From positions 62,001-126,000 of the forward strand of contig JAWLBX010000003.1 in NCBI GenBank assembly GCA_041687435.1: 64,000 nucleotides of DNA, given 5' to 3'. This DNA comes from JACKII01 sp041687435 (lineage in GTDB: Bacteria; Pseudomonadota; Alphaproteobacteria; Bin95). Under the pieces are notes generated by a model. That model did no database searches, had not been told where the DNA came from, and saw only the letters and a list, made by a program, of their open reading frames with translations. The position numbers were made by a program, and so were the translations under genes. Numbering within the stretch: the stretch's first letter is position 1; each line of letters starts with the position of its first letter. Shown here one piece after another: positions 16,782-25,300 of this stretch.

Positions 16782-17717
16782 ATGCCCGTCGATCCCCAAA
16801 TCCAGGCTCTGCTCGATAAAGGCACCGGCGTGCCCGCCACCCATACCCTGCCGGTAGATGAGGCGCGGAGGCAATACGAGGCCCGCATCGCCGTCATGGG
16901 GCCCGCGCCGGACATGGCGCAGGTGGCAGAAACCCATATGGATGGGCCGGGCGGCCCGCTGAAGCTGCGCATCTATACCCCGAAAGGGGAGGGCCCGTTT
17001 CCGCTGATCGTGTTCTTTCATGGCAGCGGCTTCGTGCTGTGCAGCCTGGACACGCACGACGGAATGTGCCGGAACTTGGCGGATGGGATCGGCTGTGTCG
17101 TGGTATCGGTCGATTACCGCTTGGCACCGGAGCACAAATTCCCCGCCGGACCGGATGACTGTCTGGCGGCGACCCGCTGGGCGGCAGAGCACGCGGCCCG
17201 CCTGAATGCGGACGCCGGCCGCATCATGGTTGCGGGTGATAGTGCGGGCGGCAACATGGCCGCAGTCACCGCGCTGCGCGTGCGTGACGAGGGTGGGCCT
17301 CGCCTTTGCGGTCAGATGTTGCTCTACCCTGTCACCGACTACCATACCCCCGGCTCGCCATCCTACGAGGAGAACGCGGAAGGTTACGGCCTGACGCGCA
17401 AGACGATGGAATGGTTTTGGGATCACTACCTGACCGGCCCGCCGGAGGCAGACAATCCTTACGCCTCGCCGTTGCGGGCCAGAGATTTGAGCGGTCTGCC
17501 GCCTGCCTATGCGTTGACCGCAGAATACGACCCGCTGCGCGACGAAGGGGAACGGTATGGCGAGCGGCTGCGGAAGGCTGGCATCCCGGTCGAGATCACG
17601 CGGCGACCGGGCATGAATCACGGCTTCCTGTTCTGGTGCGGCGTGGTCGATGCGGCCGATGCCGCCATGGCGCATGCCTGCGACTGGGGCCGCCGCACCT
17701 TCGCTGCGGCCGCCTGA
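16782..17717 (+). CDS. Alpha/beta hydrolase, hormone-sensitive lipase (type IV esterase) family
   Basis: This 311-residue esterase has the oxyanion-hole segment FFHGSGFVLC (the HGGG-type motif) and DYRLAPEHKFPAGPDD. The nucleophile motif is GDSAGGNMA, followed by an acid in EYDPLRDEGE and the catalytic His in GMNHGFLFW. These features define the HSL family, which hydrolyses short-chain esters. The ATG at 16782 has a GGAGG seven bases upstream. It follows the SCP2-hydrolase gene by 41 bases, so one message is likely. The natural substrate is unknown. Confidence 0.92.
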   Translation: MPVDPQIQALLDKGTGVPATHTLPVDEARRQYEARIAVMGPAPDMAQVAETHMDGPGGPLKLRIYTPKGEGPFPLIVFFHGSGFVLCSLDTHDGMCRNLADGIGCVVVSVDYRLAPEHKFPAGPDDCLAATRWAAEHAARLNADAGRIMVAGDSAGGNMAAVTALRVRDEGGPRLCGQMLLYPVTDYHTPGSPSYEENAEGYGLTRKTMEWFWDHYLTGPPEADNPYASPLRARDLSGLPPAYALTAEYDPLRDEGERYGERLRKAGIPVEITRRPGMNHGFLFWCGVVDAADAAMAHACDWGRRTFAAAA

Positions 17718-17879
17718 GCTTCCGGGCATTTGCCGAACCGGAACCGAGGCAAAAGGGATGGCCTTCGTGGCGGTTTCGCGATCAAGTCAGCCGTTGACAG
17801 CCGGGCGCGTTCGCTCGAATGGTGTGCGCGAAATTCGGTCCGGCGGCCGCGAGGGCGCACACATGCAAGGAGAACCATA

Positions 17880-18713
17880 ATGGCTGAGCGGTACGGTTTG
17901 ATCGTCCAGGATGTCGCCTATGCAAGCCCGGACGGCGGGCGCCTGTTGGCCCGGCTCTACCGTCCACAGGGGCGGGGTCCGTTCCCTGGTGTGGTGGAGG
18001 TGCATGGCGGTGCCTGGACCCTGAACGACCGCTTGACCAACCGCGACATTCACCTGCCGCTTGCCGAAAGCGGCGTGGTAGTTATGGCCATCGACTTCCG
18101 CATGCCGCCGGTGGCGCAGTATCCGGCCTCTCTGGCCGACATCAACTTGGCTGTGCGCTGGCTGAAGGCGAACGCGGCCCGGCTCGGCGTCGATCCTGGC
18201 AAGGTTGGCCTGCTGGGCACGTCGAGCGGCGGGCATCAGGCGATACTGGCAGCGATGCGCCCGGACGATCCGCGCTACACCGCCCACCGGCTGCCGGGTG
18301 GCGGGAAGGTGGATGCAGGCGTCGGCTATGTTGCGATGTGCTGGCCGGTCGCGGACCCACTCGGCCGTTATGAGATGGTTCAGGCCAATGGCAACGAGCG
18401 GCTGGTTGCCGCCCATCATGCCTATTGGCCCGACACCGCCGCGATGGACGAGGGCTCGCCCCAGCGCATTCTGGAGCGGGGGGAGAGCGTGCAGATGCCG
18501 CCGGCGTTGCTGATCGTGGGCACCGCGGACGATAATCTGGGCCCTGCCATGGCCCCGCGTTTTGCCGAAACCTACCGCACCGCTGGCGGCAGCCTGCAAT
18601 ATGAGGAATTTCCCAGCGCCCCGCACGCCTTTATCGCCAAAGACCCGGGTGCGGAAATCGCGCGGCGGGCTGTGGCTCTGATCGTCGATTTCGTACACGC
18701 GCAGACACGATAA
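17880..18713 (+). CDS. Alpha/beta hydrolase (BD-FAE/esterase-like)
   Basis: This 277-residue hydrolase has the oxyanion-hole motif VEVHGGAWTL, FRMPPVAQYPASLADINLAVRWL, nucleophile motif GTSSGGHQA, an acid near GTADDNLGPAM and the catalytic His in SAPHAF. The overall layout resembles BD-FAE-type esterases. The ATG at 17880 has AAGGAG seven bases upstream. A 162-base gap separates it from the HSL-family gene, so it may have its own promoter. The acyl specificity cannot be told from the sequence. Confidence 0.9.
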   Translation: MAERYGLIVQDVAYASPDGGRLLARLYRPQGRGPFPGVVEVHGGAWTLNDRLTNRDIHLPLAESGVVVMAIDFRMPPVAQYPASLADINLAVRWLKANAARLGVDPGKVGLLGTSSGGHQAILAAMRPDDPRYTAHRLPGGGKVDAGVGYVAMCWPVADPLGRYEMVQANGNERLVAAHHAYWPDTAAMDEGSPQRILERGESVQMPPALLIVGTADDNLGPAMAPRFAETYRTAGGSLQYEEFPSAPHAFIAKDPGAEIARRAVALIVDFVHAQTR

Positions 18714-18760
18714 CAGCGGCCGCTCACTCCGCCGCTACCAAGTCCCGGCGCAGGCGTTTT

Positions 18761-18976
18761 CGGTAGCGCTGGCCATGCGGATGCTGGAGCCGGATTATGG
18801 GCTGCCTCTGCTGTATTCCGCGCGGGGCGAGCGGCCCGCGCCCAGCGAGTCGGTGGTTATCGGCCTGGACAAATCCGGGGTCGATTGGGTGGCCTTCCAT
18901 GCCGACCGGCTGGAGGCTGACGCCCCGGAGCTTGCCGCCTGCCTGCCGCCATCGGTGTAAAGCGAACTGCCGCGTT
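18761..18976 (+). pseudogene. Partial duplicate of the CHASE2 cyclase gene
   Basis: This 216-base stretch is a near copy of 20513-20728 inside the intact CHASE2 cyclase gene, offset by 1,752 bases. I count about 15 mismatches. It encodes MRMLEPDYGLPLLY, GLDKSGVDW and HADRLEADAPELAACLPPSV, then hits TAA where the intact gene reads CAA. It lacks the N-terminal membrane segment and everything after residue about 95, so it cannot make a cyclase. A short peptide could be translated from the ATG at 18775, but I regard it as debris. Confidence 0.85.
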
Positions 18977-18979
18977 AGC

Positions 18980-19084
18980 TCACGCAGGAACTCGCTCCAG
19001 AAAGCTCGGAAAGTAGCCGCCCCGGCGCAGCTTCGGCACCCGCAAATCAACATCGCCGGCGCGGGTCTGCCAACACCGGTTGCC
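18980..19084 (-). pseudogene. IS256-family transposase fragment (internal piece)
   Basis: Read leftward, the frame gives WQTRAGDVDLRVPKL, then RRGGYFPSFLE, and stops at 18980. This is the conserved N-terminal region of Mutator/IS256 transposases (typical form: TRVGTIELRIPKLRKGSYFPGFLEPRR). Only about 35 residues survive, with no DDE catalytic residues. It directly abuts the CHASE2 fragment. A second fragment of the same region lies at 20020-20164. Confidence 0.75.
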
Positions 19085-19298
19085 AGCCCTCCAAGCTCTC
19101 GGTCAAGCGAAAGCGCCTCAAGGCCGCCATGAACCAAGCCTTCCTAGCCACTATCCTCGCAAATTAACGATTTTTATGATTTTGCCCTGGTCAATTTGTG
19201 GTTTTAAAGGCTGACCTCCTTTTTCAGCCTTGCTTTAGATTAAAAATTCTGTACAACAGTAATATTCGCATTATTTTTCCAAAAAAAATTTTCTCTAG
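19085..19298. other. AT-rich stretch without a gene
   Basis: No open frame here looks protein-coding. Base composition turns sharply AT-rich from about 19145. An 8-bp stem, AAGGCTGA (19207-19214) with TCAGCCTT (19225-19232), lies beyond the stop of the leftward lipoprotein gene. It lacks a U-run on that strand, so it is at best a weak terminator. Confidence 0.6.
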
Positions 19299-19676
19299 TT
19301 AAAATTGACTGCAGTTTGTTACATTTCCTATTGTTGTGCAAGTGAGATTATTCAGGTTATTTGGAATTATATTATTATATACCCTTGGTGCGGATGCCTT
19401 TTTCTTTTCTATTTCTCGTTGTTCCTCTGCTTTTTTCTTTTCTATTTCTCGTTGTTCCTCAAATTCTTTTTCACAGGTATCGCCGCGGGTTTCTATTACT
19501 TTAAATGCCCACGGCCGTTGAAAATTAAGCATGTCCTTTTCCGCCAATTTTCGACACAATTCATACGATGGTAATTGTTCATATCTTTTTGTCATTATTG
19601 ATTTATTTGTTCCACAACCGGCAATTATCAATAGACATGCTAAACATGGGATAATTTTTATAAATAACCTGCTCAT
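19299..19676 (-). CDS. Small AT-rich lipoprotein with a duplicated charged coil
   Basis: The 125-residue product starts MSRLFIKIIPCLACLLIIAGC: a signal peptide with lipobox IAGC, so the Cys21 region would be lipidated and the protein anchored in a membrane facing the periplasm. The middle has an 11-residue unit EEQREIEKKKA repeated twice, likely a short coiled coil. The tail NNLTCTTIGNVTNCSQF has two cysteines, as in many small phage- or island-borne exported proteins. The ATG at 19676 has AAAGGGGG just upstream. Its codons are strikingly AT-rich against the neighbours, which suggests transfer. The function is unknown. Confidence 0.75.
   Translation of the reverse strand: MSRLFIKIIPCLACLLIIAGCGTNKSIMTKRYEQLPSYELCRKLAEKDMLNFQRPWAFKVIETRGDTCEKEFEEQREIEKKKAEEQREIEKKKASAPRVYNNIIPNNLNNLTCTTIGNVTNCSQF
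19399..19460. repeat. Tandem 33-nt repeat inside the lipoprotein gene
   Basis: Bases 19399-19427 recur exactly at 19432-19460, a period of 33 nt or eleven codons. The repeat encodes the duplicated EEQREIEKKKA unit. The exact identity of the two copies at the DNA level suggests a recent duplication. Confidence 0.92.
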
Positions 19677-19772
19677 AGCAACCCCCTTTAAAGATGAAAG
19701 CACGCCCGTAGGGCCAAGCCAAAAAGAATTGATTAGTTTCAATAGCATGATGAGATATGCGCAGAAGTTTGG

Positions 19773-19792
19773 TGCCGCTTGATCAAGCGGCA
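19773..19792. repeat. Perfect 20-bp palindrome
   Basis: TGCCGCTTGATCAAGCGGCA is self-complementary with no loop. It lies 97 bases upstream of the lipoprotein start, at the point where the AT-rich island gives way to GC-rich mobile-element debris. It could be an operator, an island end or chance. Confidence 0.8.
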
Positions 19793-19896
19793 ATTTGACT
19801 ATGCCGGACGCCGTCGCGGAACTCAACCCCTTTGATGATCTCGGGCAGGCGGTTTTGGCCGTCGAATTCAAGGCGAATCGCTTGAAGGGTGTGTGG

Positions 19897-20010
19897 TTAG
19901 GTTCGGAGGGCGGCTTCGAGGTAGTCATTGTCCCAGGCGAGTGTCTTGCGGCGGATCTTGAGGCTGGCCTTGTCGACAATCGCTTGGGTCAGGTTGCGCG
20001 TGGCGTGCCA
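19897..20010 (-). other. Unrecognised coding-like fragment, possibly transposon debris
   Basis: Leftward, this frame reads WHATRNLTQAIVDKASLKI, then RRKTLAWDNDYLEAALRT before the stop. It has protein-like composition but no start and runs straight into the IS256 fragment in another frame. I cannot name its family. Its position among truncated mobile elements suggests it is another remnant. Confidence 0.4.
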
Positions 20011-20019
20011 TTGGAAAAC

Positions 20020-20164
20020 GGCAGGTTGAACCGCCCCGGGTCTGCCAACGCCGGTCGCGATAGCCTCCGGGCCAAGCCCGGGGCCAGCTATTGTGCTGCG
20101 TGCGTCGCTCCGGGCTGCGCTCGCAATAGCCGGCCTCGCAGGCCGCCTCGACCTCAATATCCAT
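20020..20164 (-). pseudogene. IS256-family transposase fragment (N-terminal piece)
   Basis: From an ATG at 20164 the leftward frame reads MDIEVEAACEAGYCERSPER, and further on GGYRDRRWQTRGG. This matches the IS256/Mutator N-terminal pattern (IEVEQACGAAYGERSPER, NGYRDRDWDTR). The run SWPRAWPGG interrupts the expected RNGYRDR, and after WQTRGG the similarity stops. No catalytic domain remains. The WQTR region overlaps the part preserved in the 18980-19084 fragment. Confidence 0.75.
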
Positions 20165-20265
20165 CAGCCGTTCTGCCGACCGGCCAACTCGTGCAGCAGC
20201 GGGGCCTTGGACGCAGCAATATTGCCGCCGATCAGGCCAAGTTTCAGGGATGGTGGAGCGGACAT
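20164..20265 (-). pseudogene. N-terminal fragment of a shikimate dehydrogenase-like gene
   Basis: An ATG at 20265 opens MSAPPSLKLGLIGGNIAASK, then APLLHELAGRQNG before a stop. This is the start of a shikimate-dehydrogenase-type protein: the GLIG strand and the substrate-binding S-x-x-P-L-L-H segment. The match ends exactly at the junction with the IS256 fragment, so the gene was cut by the insertion or a deletion. About 33 of some 280 residues remain. No other aroE sequence was seen in the window. Confidence 0.6.
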
Positions 20266-20442
20266 GGAGTGGCTCGACAGACTCGGGATATAACTGGCTT
20301 CATTGTTGAATTTCCGCCGGGAGTCAAAGCGGCATATTCTCGGCAAAGCAATTGCTTAGGCGGTTGTCGCGCCTTACGGTGGCCGTTGGCCTCGGCGTTG
20401 GACTGCCGATGCCCTATCGGCGACAAGGCTGGCATCGACGCA
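20266..20442. other. Non-coding gap upstream of the CHASE2 gene
   Basis: I see no supported gene between the aroE-like fragment and the CHASE2 start. The stretch must hold the promoter of the rightward cyclase set, but I cannot point to convincing -35/-10 boxes. Confidence 0.4.
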
Positions 20443-22299
20443 ATGATCTCCCGGTTCCGCAAGTTTCCGCTTTCGCCGTTGGCGGCGCTGGTGCTGCTGG
20501 CACTGGTAGTTGCGGTAGCGCTGGCCATGCGGATGCTGGAGCCGGATTACGGGCTGCCTCTGCTATACGCCACGCGGGGCGAGCGGCCTGCGCCTCGCGA
20601 GGCAGTGATTATCGGCCTGGACAAATCCGGGGTCGATTGGCTGGCCTTCCATGCCGATCGGCTGGAGGCTGACGCCCCGGAGCTTGCCGCCTGCCTGCCG
20701 CCATCGGTGCAAAGCGAACTGGCGCGGGCCAGCAATGTCGAGGACTTGCCGCGGGGCCTGATTGGCTGCCTGCTGGTGGCGCTGGCCAAGCTGAGCCCGC
20801 GAGCCGTCGTGATCGATATCCATTTCTATGGCGCCAGCGACGAGGTGAACGATGGTCTGTTGGAGCATGGACTGCGGCAGCAGTCCCGGCCGATCCTGCT
20901 GGAGAAGGTGCAGGCGGCGTCTCTTGGCTCGCCGGCCATGCGCGAACGGCCGGCGCTGCGGTTCCGGGAGGCGGCGCAGACCGGTGCGTTCGTCGTTGAA
21001 TGGCGCGATGGCGATACTTACCGGTATATCGCTGCCCAGCCGGATTTTCCGTCACTGCGCAGCTTCCCGCGCCTGGCTGTGGAAGCCGCTGGCCTGTCGC
21101 CATTGCCGCCGGGCGAGCGTGAGGCGATGTTCTCCCTGTTTAACCTCTACGGCCCAGGCGGCGCGGTCGAAACCGTCAGCTTTCTGGACATATTAACCGG
21201 TGGATACCGCGAGTCGCTGGCCGGGCGGGTCGCGTTTGTCGGCGCATCGCACCCTAACGGGATTGCCCGCCGCGACGATTTCGAGACTGCATGGTCGTCA
21301 TCCGGTGGTGGCGATCTGGCGGGCGTCGAACTGGCGGCGACCGGCTTTCTGAACCTGCTGCATGGGCAAACGCTGAACCGGCTACCGCCGGTTGCCGATC
21401 TGGCGGCAGCTGCGGTCATCGGCTTTGCGATGCTGACAGTAGCGCTTGCGGTCAGTGGCATCTGGGGCGCGGCGGCAGCTGCCGCTCTGGGGTTTCTGTA
21501 TTTTGCCGGCGCCGCCGCGGCGTTCAGCATTGGCGGGCTTTGGCTGCCGGTTGCTGCGGTCTCCTATGCCTTTGTTCCGTTGGCGGCTCTGCTGGCCGTA
21601 GGGGTTGGCTATCGGCACACATCGGCAGTGCTCTACCGGCTGTTGCCGCGCTCGATAGCGGCCGCGCTGGTTCAGGATCACAGCCGCACGCGCTCGCCGG
21701 CTGTGGTGACCGAGGCGACGGTGCTGGTGATCGACCTGATCGGCTCCAGCGCACTGGCGGAAAGAATGGAGGAGGCGGCCTTTAACCGCCGAATGACGGA
21801 ATTTTTCAACCTGCTGAATGGCGCGGTCGAGGCGGGGGGCGGCATGGTGCTCAAATACACCGGCGATGGCCTGTTGGCGGTATTCGATTCGGCGGACCTT
21901 GGCGGATCTCATGCCACTCGTGCCCTTGGCGCGGCGGTGCAGATTGCCAAGGCCCTGGACTTCGAGGCGGACTCCGCTATGCCGCTATCCGTTCGGATCG
22001 GCGTGAATTCCGGAATGATTGCCGTCGGCGAGGTCGGCGCGGATACCCGAAGTTCGATTGATGCGATGGGCGATGCTGTCAACATCGCAGCACGATTGGA
22101 ACAGATGGGAAGAGATCTGGGCAATTCGCCAAGTGAAGGCGATTGTAAACAGACGACTATACTGGTAGCCGAATTTACGATACTATTGAGCAAAAATTGG
22201 CTGCCGTTTGCGTTTCCGATTGGCTGGAGAAATATAAGGGGTCGGCAGGGTGATGTGCGGGTCTATCGAATCGACTGGCAGGCATGCGGAAGTATGTAA
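20443..22299 (+). CDS. CHASE2-domain membrane adenylate cyclase
   Basis: The 618-residue protein has an N-terminal membrane span (PLAALVLLALVVAVALA). A large periplasmic CHASE2 sensor follows, with GLDKSGVDW, AVVIDIHFYGASDEVND and GRVAFVGAS. Three membrane helices (about residues 305-390) lead to a class III cyclase domain from about residue 420. Catalytic parts are present: a metal Asp in VIDLIGSS, KYTGDGLLAVF with the purine-specifying Lys, IDAMGDAVNIAARLEQ with Asp for ATP, and the Asn/Arg transition-state pair. It should make cAMP in response to a periplasmic cue. The last 50 residues are divergent. The start at 20443 lacks a strong ribosome site. The next gene begins one base after the stop. 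Confidence 0.9.
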   Translation: MISRFRKFPLSPLAALVLLALVVAVALAMRMLEPDYGLPLLYATRGERPAPREAVIIGLDKSGVDWLAFHADRLEADAPELAACLPPSVQSELARASNVEDLPRGLIGCLLVALAKLSPRAVVIDIHFYGASDEVNDGLLEHGLRQQSRPILLEKVQAASLGSPAMRERPALRFREAAQTGAFVVEWRDGDTYRYIAAQPDFPSLRSFPRLAVEAAGLSPLPPGEREAMFSLFNLYGPGGAVETVSFLDILTGGYRESLAGRVAFVGASHPNGIARRDDFETAWSSSGGGDLAGVELAATGFLNLLHGQTLNRLPPVADLAAAAVIGFAMLTVALAVSGIWGAAAAAALGFLYFAGAAAAFSIGGLWLPVAAVSYAFVPLAALLAVGVGYRHTSAVLYRLLPRSIAAALVQDHSRTRSPAVVTEATVLVIDLIGSSALAERMEEAAFNRRMTEFFNLLNGAVEAGGGMVLKYTGDGLLAVFDSADLGGSHATRALGAAVQIAKALDFEADSAMPLSVRIGVNSGMIAVGEVGADTRSSIDAMGDAVNIAARLEQMGRDLGNSPSEGDCKQTTILVAEFTILLSKNWLPFAFPIGWRNIRGRQGDVRVYRIDWQACGSM

Positions 22300-22300
22300 G

Positions 22301-25300
22301 TTGAGCAATCTGCCGGGTTCTGCTCTCAGGCTCTCAAGCTTGACCAAAATTTTCCTGACCCTTTTTGTGCTTTTGGCCGCGTTGCTGGAGGCCAGTCGAG
22401 CCTATGCCGCCGATTGCGATATGGGCCAGGTCCTGTCCGTGGAAGGCAGGGTCGAGGTAGAGGATGGAACCGGCAACCCGTTGGCTGTCAGCAAGGGGCA
22501 ATGGCTCTGCGGCAATACCCGACTGAAAACGGGAGCCGATGGCAAATTGGCCATCCGGTTGCCTGACAAGGACACCACGATCCGCCTAAACCATGATGCC
22601 GAAATGGTGCTGCAACCGTCTGGCGGCGATGATGACGTCAGTCTTTCCGAAGGCATTCTGCATTTTCTGAGTTCGGTCAGAACGCGATTTTCCATACATA
22701 CCCGTTTCCTGACGGCAGGCATCGACGGCACGGAGGCCGTTGTGCATGTCTCTGGCGGCGATGGTGCTGTGGTTGCGGTGCGGGAGGGGCTGGTCATCGC
22801 CCGGCAGGACCAGGCCGATGGATTGTCGGTTGGCGGCCAGCAGGTGGCCTACGCCCGGCCGAATGCCATGGTGCGTCTGGTCGGTGCCGAGGATGCCGGG
22901 CAATTGCCGCAGGTGTTCCGCGCCTATGTTTTGAATTTCGCTGGGCTGGTCGACTGGGCGATCTACTACCCGCCGGCCTTGTTGCTCAGCGCACCGAAGG
23001 GCTCGGCAGCGGCGGGGTTACTGGCGGCTGGCCGAATGGACGCGGCGATGGCGGCTTTACGCTGTGGCGCGGCGGACGAGATGCTGGAGGGTGCCGCACT
23101 CTGTCTATTGGGTGCGGTAAAGCAGAACAGAACCGCAGAGATTGACCGGCGCTTGGCCGCGCCGCAGCCGAGCGACGGCGCTTGGCAACTGGCCGCGTCC
23201 TATGGCTTCCAAGCGCGGGGCCGCCTGCGGGAGGCGGAAGCTGCGGCAGCGGCCGGTGTGGACTTGCGGCCCGATGACGTGTTTGCCCGCGCGCGCCTTG
23301 CGGAGGTGCTGTTGTTGCGCGGCGCGGTTGGTCAGGCATTGCAGGTGTTGCCGGAAGCCGGGGAGGCCTGCGGTCCTGAAGCGCTGATCGAGGCGGTTAC
23401 AGGATTCGCCCTGCTGGCGGACCGGCGCGGTTCGGCCGCGCTGCGCCGTTTTGACTGCGCGGTGGAGCGGGACGGCGGCCTGCCGCTGGCGCGCCTCGGC
23501 CGCGGCTTGGCCCTGATCCGGCTTGGCCGGCTGGCGGAAGGCCGGGGCGAATTGGAGAATGCCGCCGCACTTGACCCGCGGCGGGCCTCTCTGCGCACCG
23601 CGCTCGGGCGAGCCTATTTCGATGAAGGGCAGCCGGGGAAAGCCGCCGCCCAGTTCAACCTGGCATTGCGTGAGGATCCGGACAATCCGGAAGCTCACCT
23701 GCTGACGGCGCTGGAGCGGTTTGCGGCGAACGATCCGATCGCGGCATTGCAGGCCATAACGGCTTCCGGCGAGCGGGGCGGCGCCCGGGCGCCGGTGCGC
23801 GACCGGCGCGGGCTGGATGAGGACGCTTCGGTCAACGGTACGGCGCTGGGCCGGGCGTTCGAGGTGCTGGGCTTCGAGCAGTTGTCGCGCCGGAAGGCCG
23901 CGCAGGCAGTGGAACGCGACCCGGGCAATCCGGGGGCGCACCGTTTCCTCGCGGAATCCTATCTGGGCCAGGTTGGGCTGGAGGTTGCACGAACCTCCGA
24001 GGCATTGCAGGCCGACCTGTTTTCCGGTCCATCCAAAGCCCCGATCCAGGCGCAACTGGGCGAGGTGCATCTGGGGCTTCTCGACTCCATCGGCCCGTCC
24101 CGCGTCACGTTCCGCGAATTCGGGCCGTTGTTCGATGGTGACGGTGTCCGCTTCGACGCTTCCGGCCTGGCCGGTACGCAAGATCGGTATGGCGGCGAGG
24201 CTTCGCTTTCCGGCTTGCACGGCGGCTTTTCCATCGCGGCCGGCCAGTTCTATCTGACCGACGACGGGTTCGGCGCCAATGCCGATCAGGAGGAAGCGAT
24301 CACGGCGGTGCAGGTGCGTGTGGCGCCAAGCGCGGCCCTCAGCTTTTTCGGCGAGTTCCGTTTCCGCAACTCCGAGACCGGCGACCTGACGGAACATTTG
24401 ATTGACGGAATATCCGACCAAAGGATCGAGCAGGAAGACCGCCGCGTGCGGCTGGGTGTGAAGATCAGTCCATCAGCAGACCTGGACCTGGTCGGACTGT
24501 TCACCCATCGCGCCAGAGAGGTCGATCAGGCGCAGCCGAGTGCCAGCGGCTTGCTGTCGACCTTCGACGAGCACGGTTCCCAGTTACAGGTGCGTGGCGA
24601 CTGGCGTCCGATGGACGGGTTGACCTTTGTGGTTGGCGGCGAAACCGGCCGGGCGGAGGCCGATAGTGTGGCTTCGATCAGCTTTACACCAGCACCCTCG
24701 CCTTTCTTCCCGCCTTTTGGTTTGCCGCCAATAACATTGCAATTACCGCTCTCCGACTTCGAGGAGGAGATCACGCAATATACCGGTTACGCCTATGCGT
24801 ACTGGTCGCCGTTGCCGTGGCTCGACGTGACGGCGGGGCTGGCGTTCAGTCACTACAACCAGGATCCGGATGGGCCGAGCAAGCTGGACCTCGACACGAT
24901 TTCGCCGAAGCTTGGCATAGAGGTGCGGCCGGTGCCGGAATTGACGCTGCGGGGCGCTGTGTTTCAGACCGTCAAGCACCGCCTTATCTTCGATCAATCG
25001 CTGGAGCCGACTACGGTCGCCGGTTTCAACCAGGCGTTTCAGGATTTCAATGGCACCCGTTCCACGACTTACGGCCTGGGCGCTGACTGGCAGCCCTTGC
25101 CGTGGCTCTGGCTTGGCGGGGAGGCGAGTTGGCGGGACCTGGAACAGCCTTTGTCTCACAATCCTGGCCAGCCCGGCGCCTTTTTCGACACGTTCGATGG
25201 ATCGGAGAGTAGCGTGCGCGGCTATATCGGCGGCACGTTGGGGCCACAAGTCGCTGCCGGAATTGGTGCTCAGTATCTGGTGCTTGAGCAAGGCGATACG

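Noticed and set aside
19207..19232. Terminator for the lipoprotein gene
   Set aside because: The 8-bp stem has a long loop and no U-run on the relevant strand; kept only as a note.
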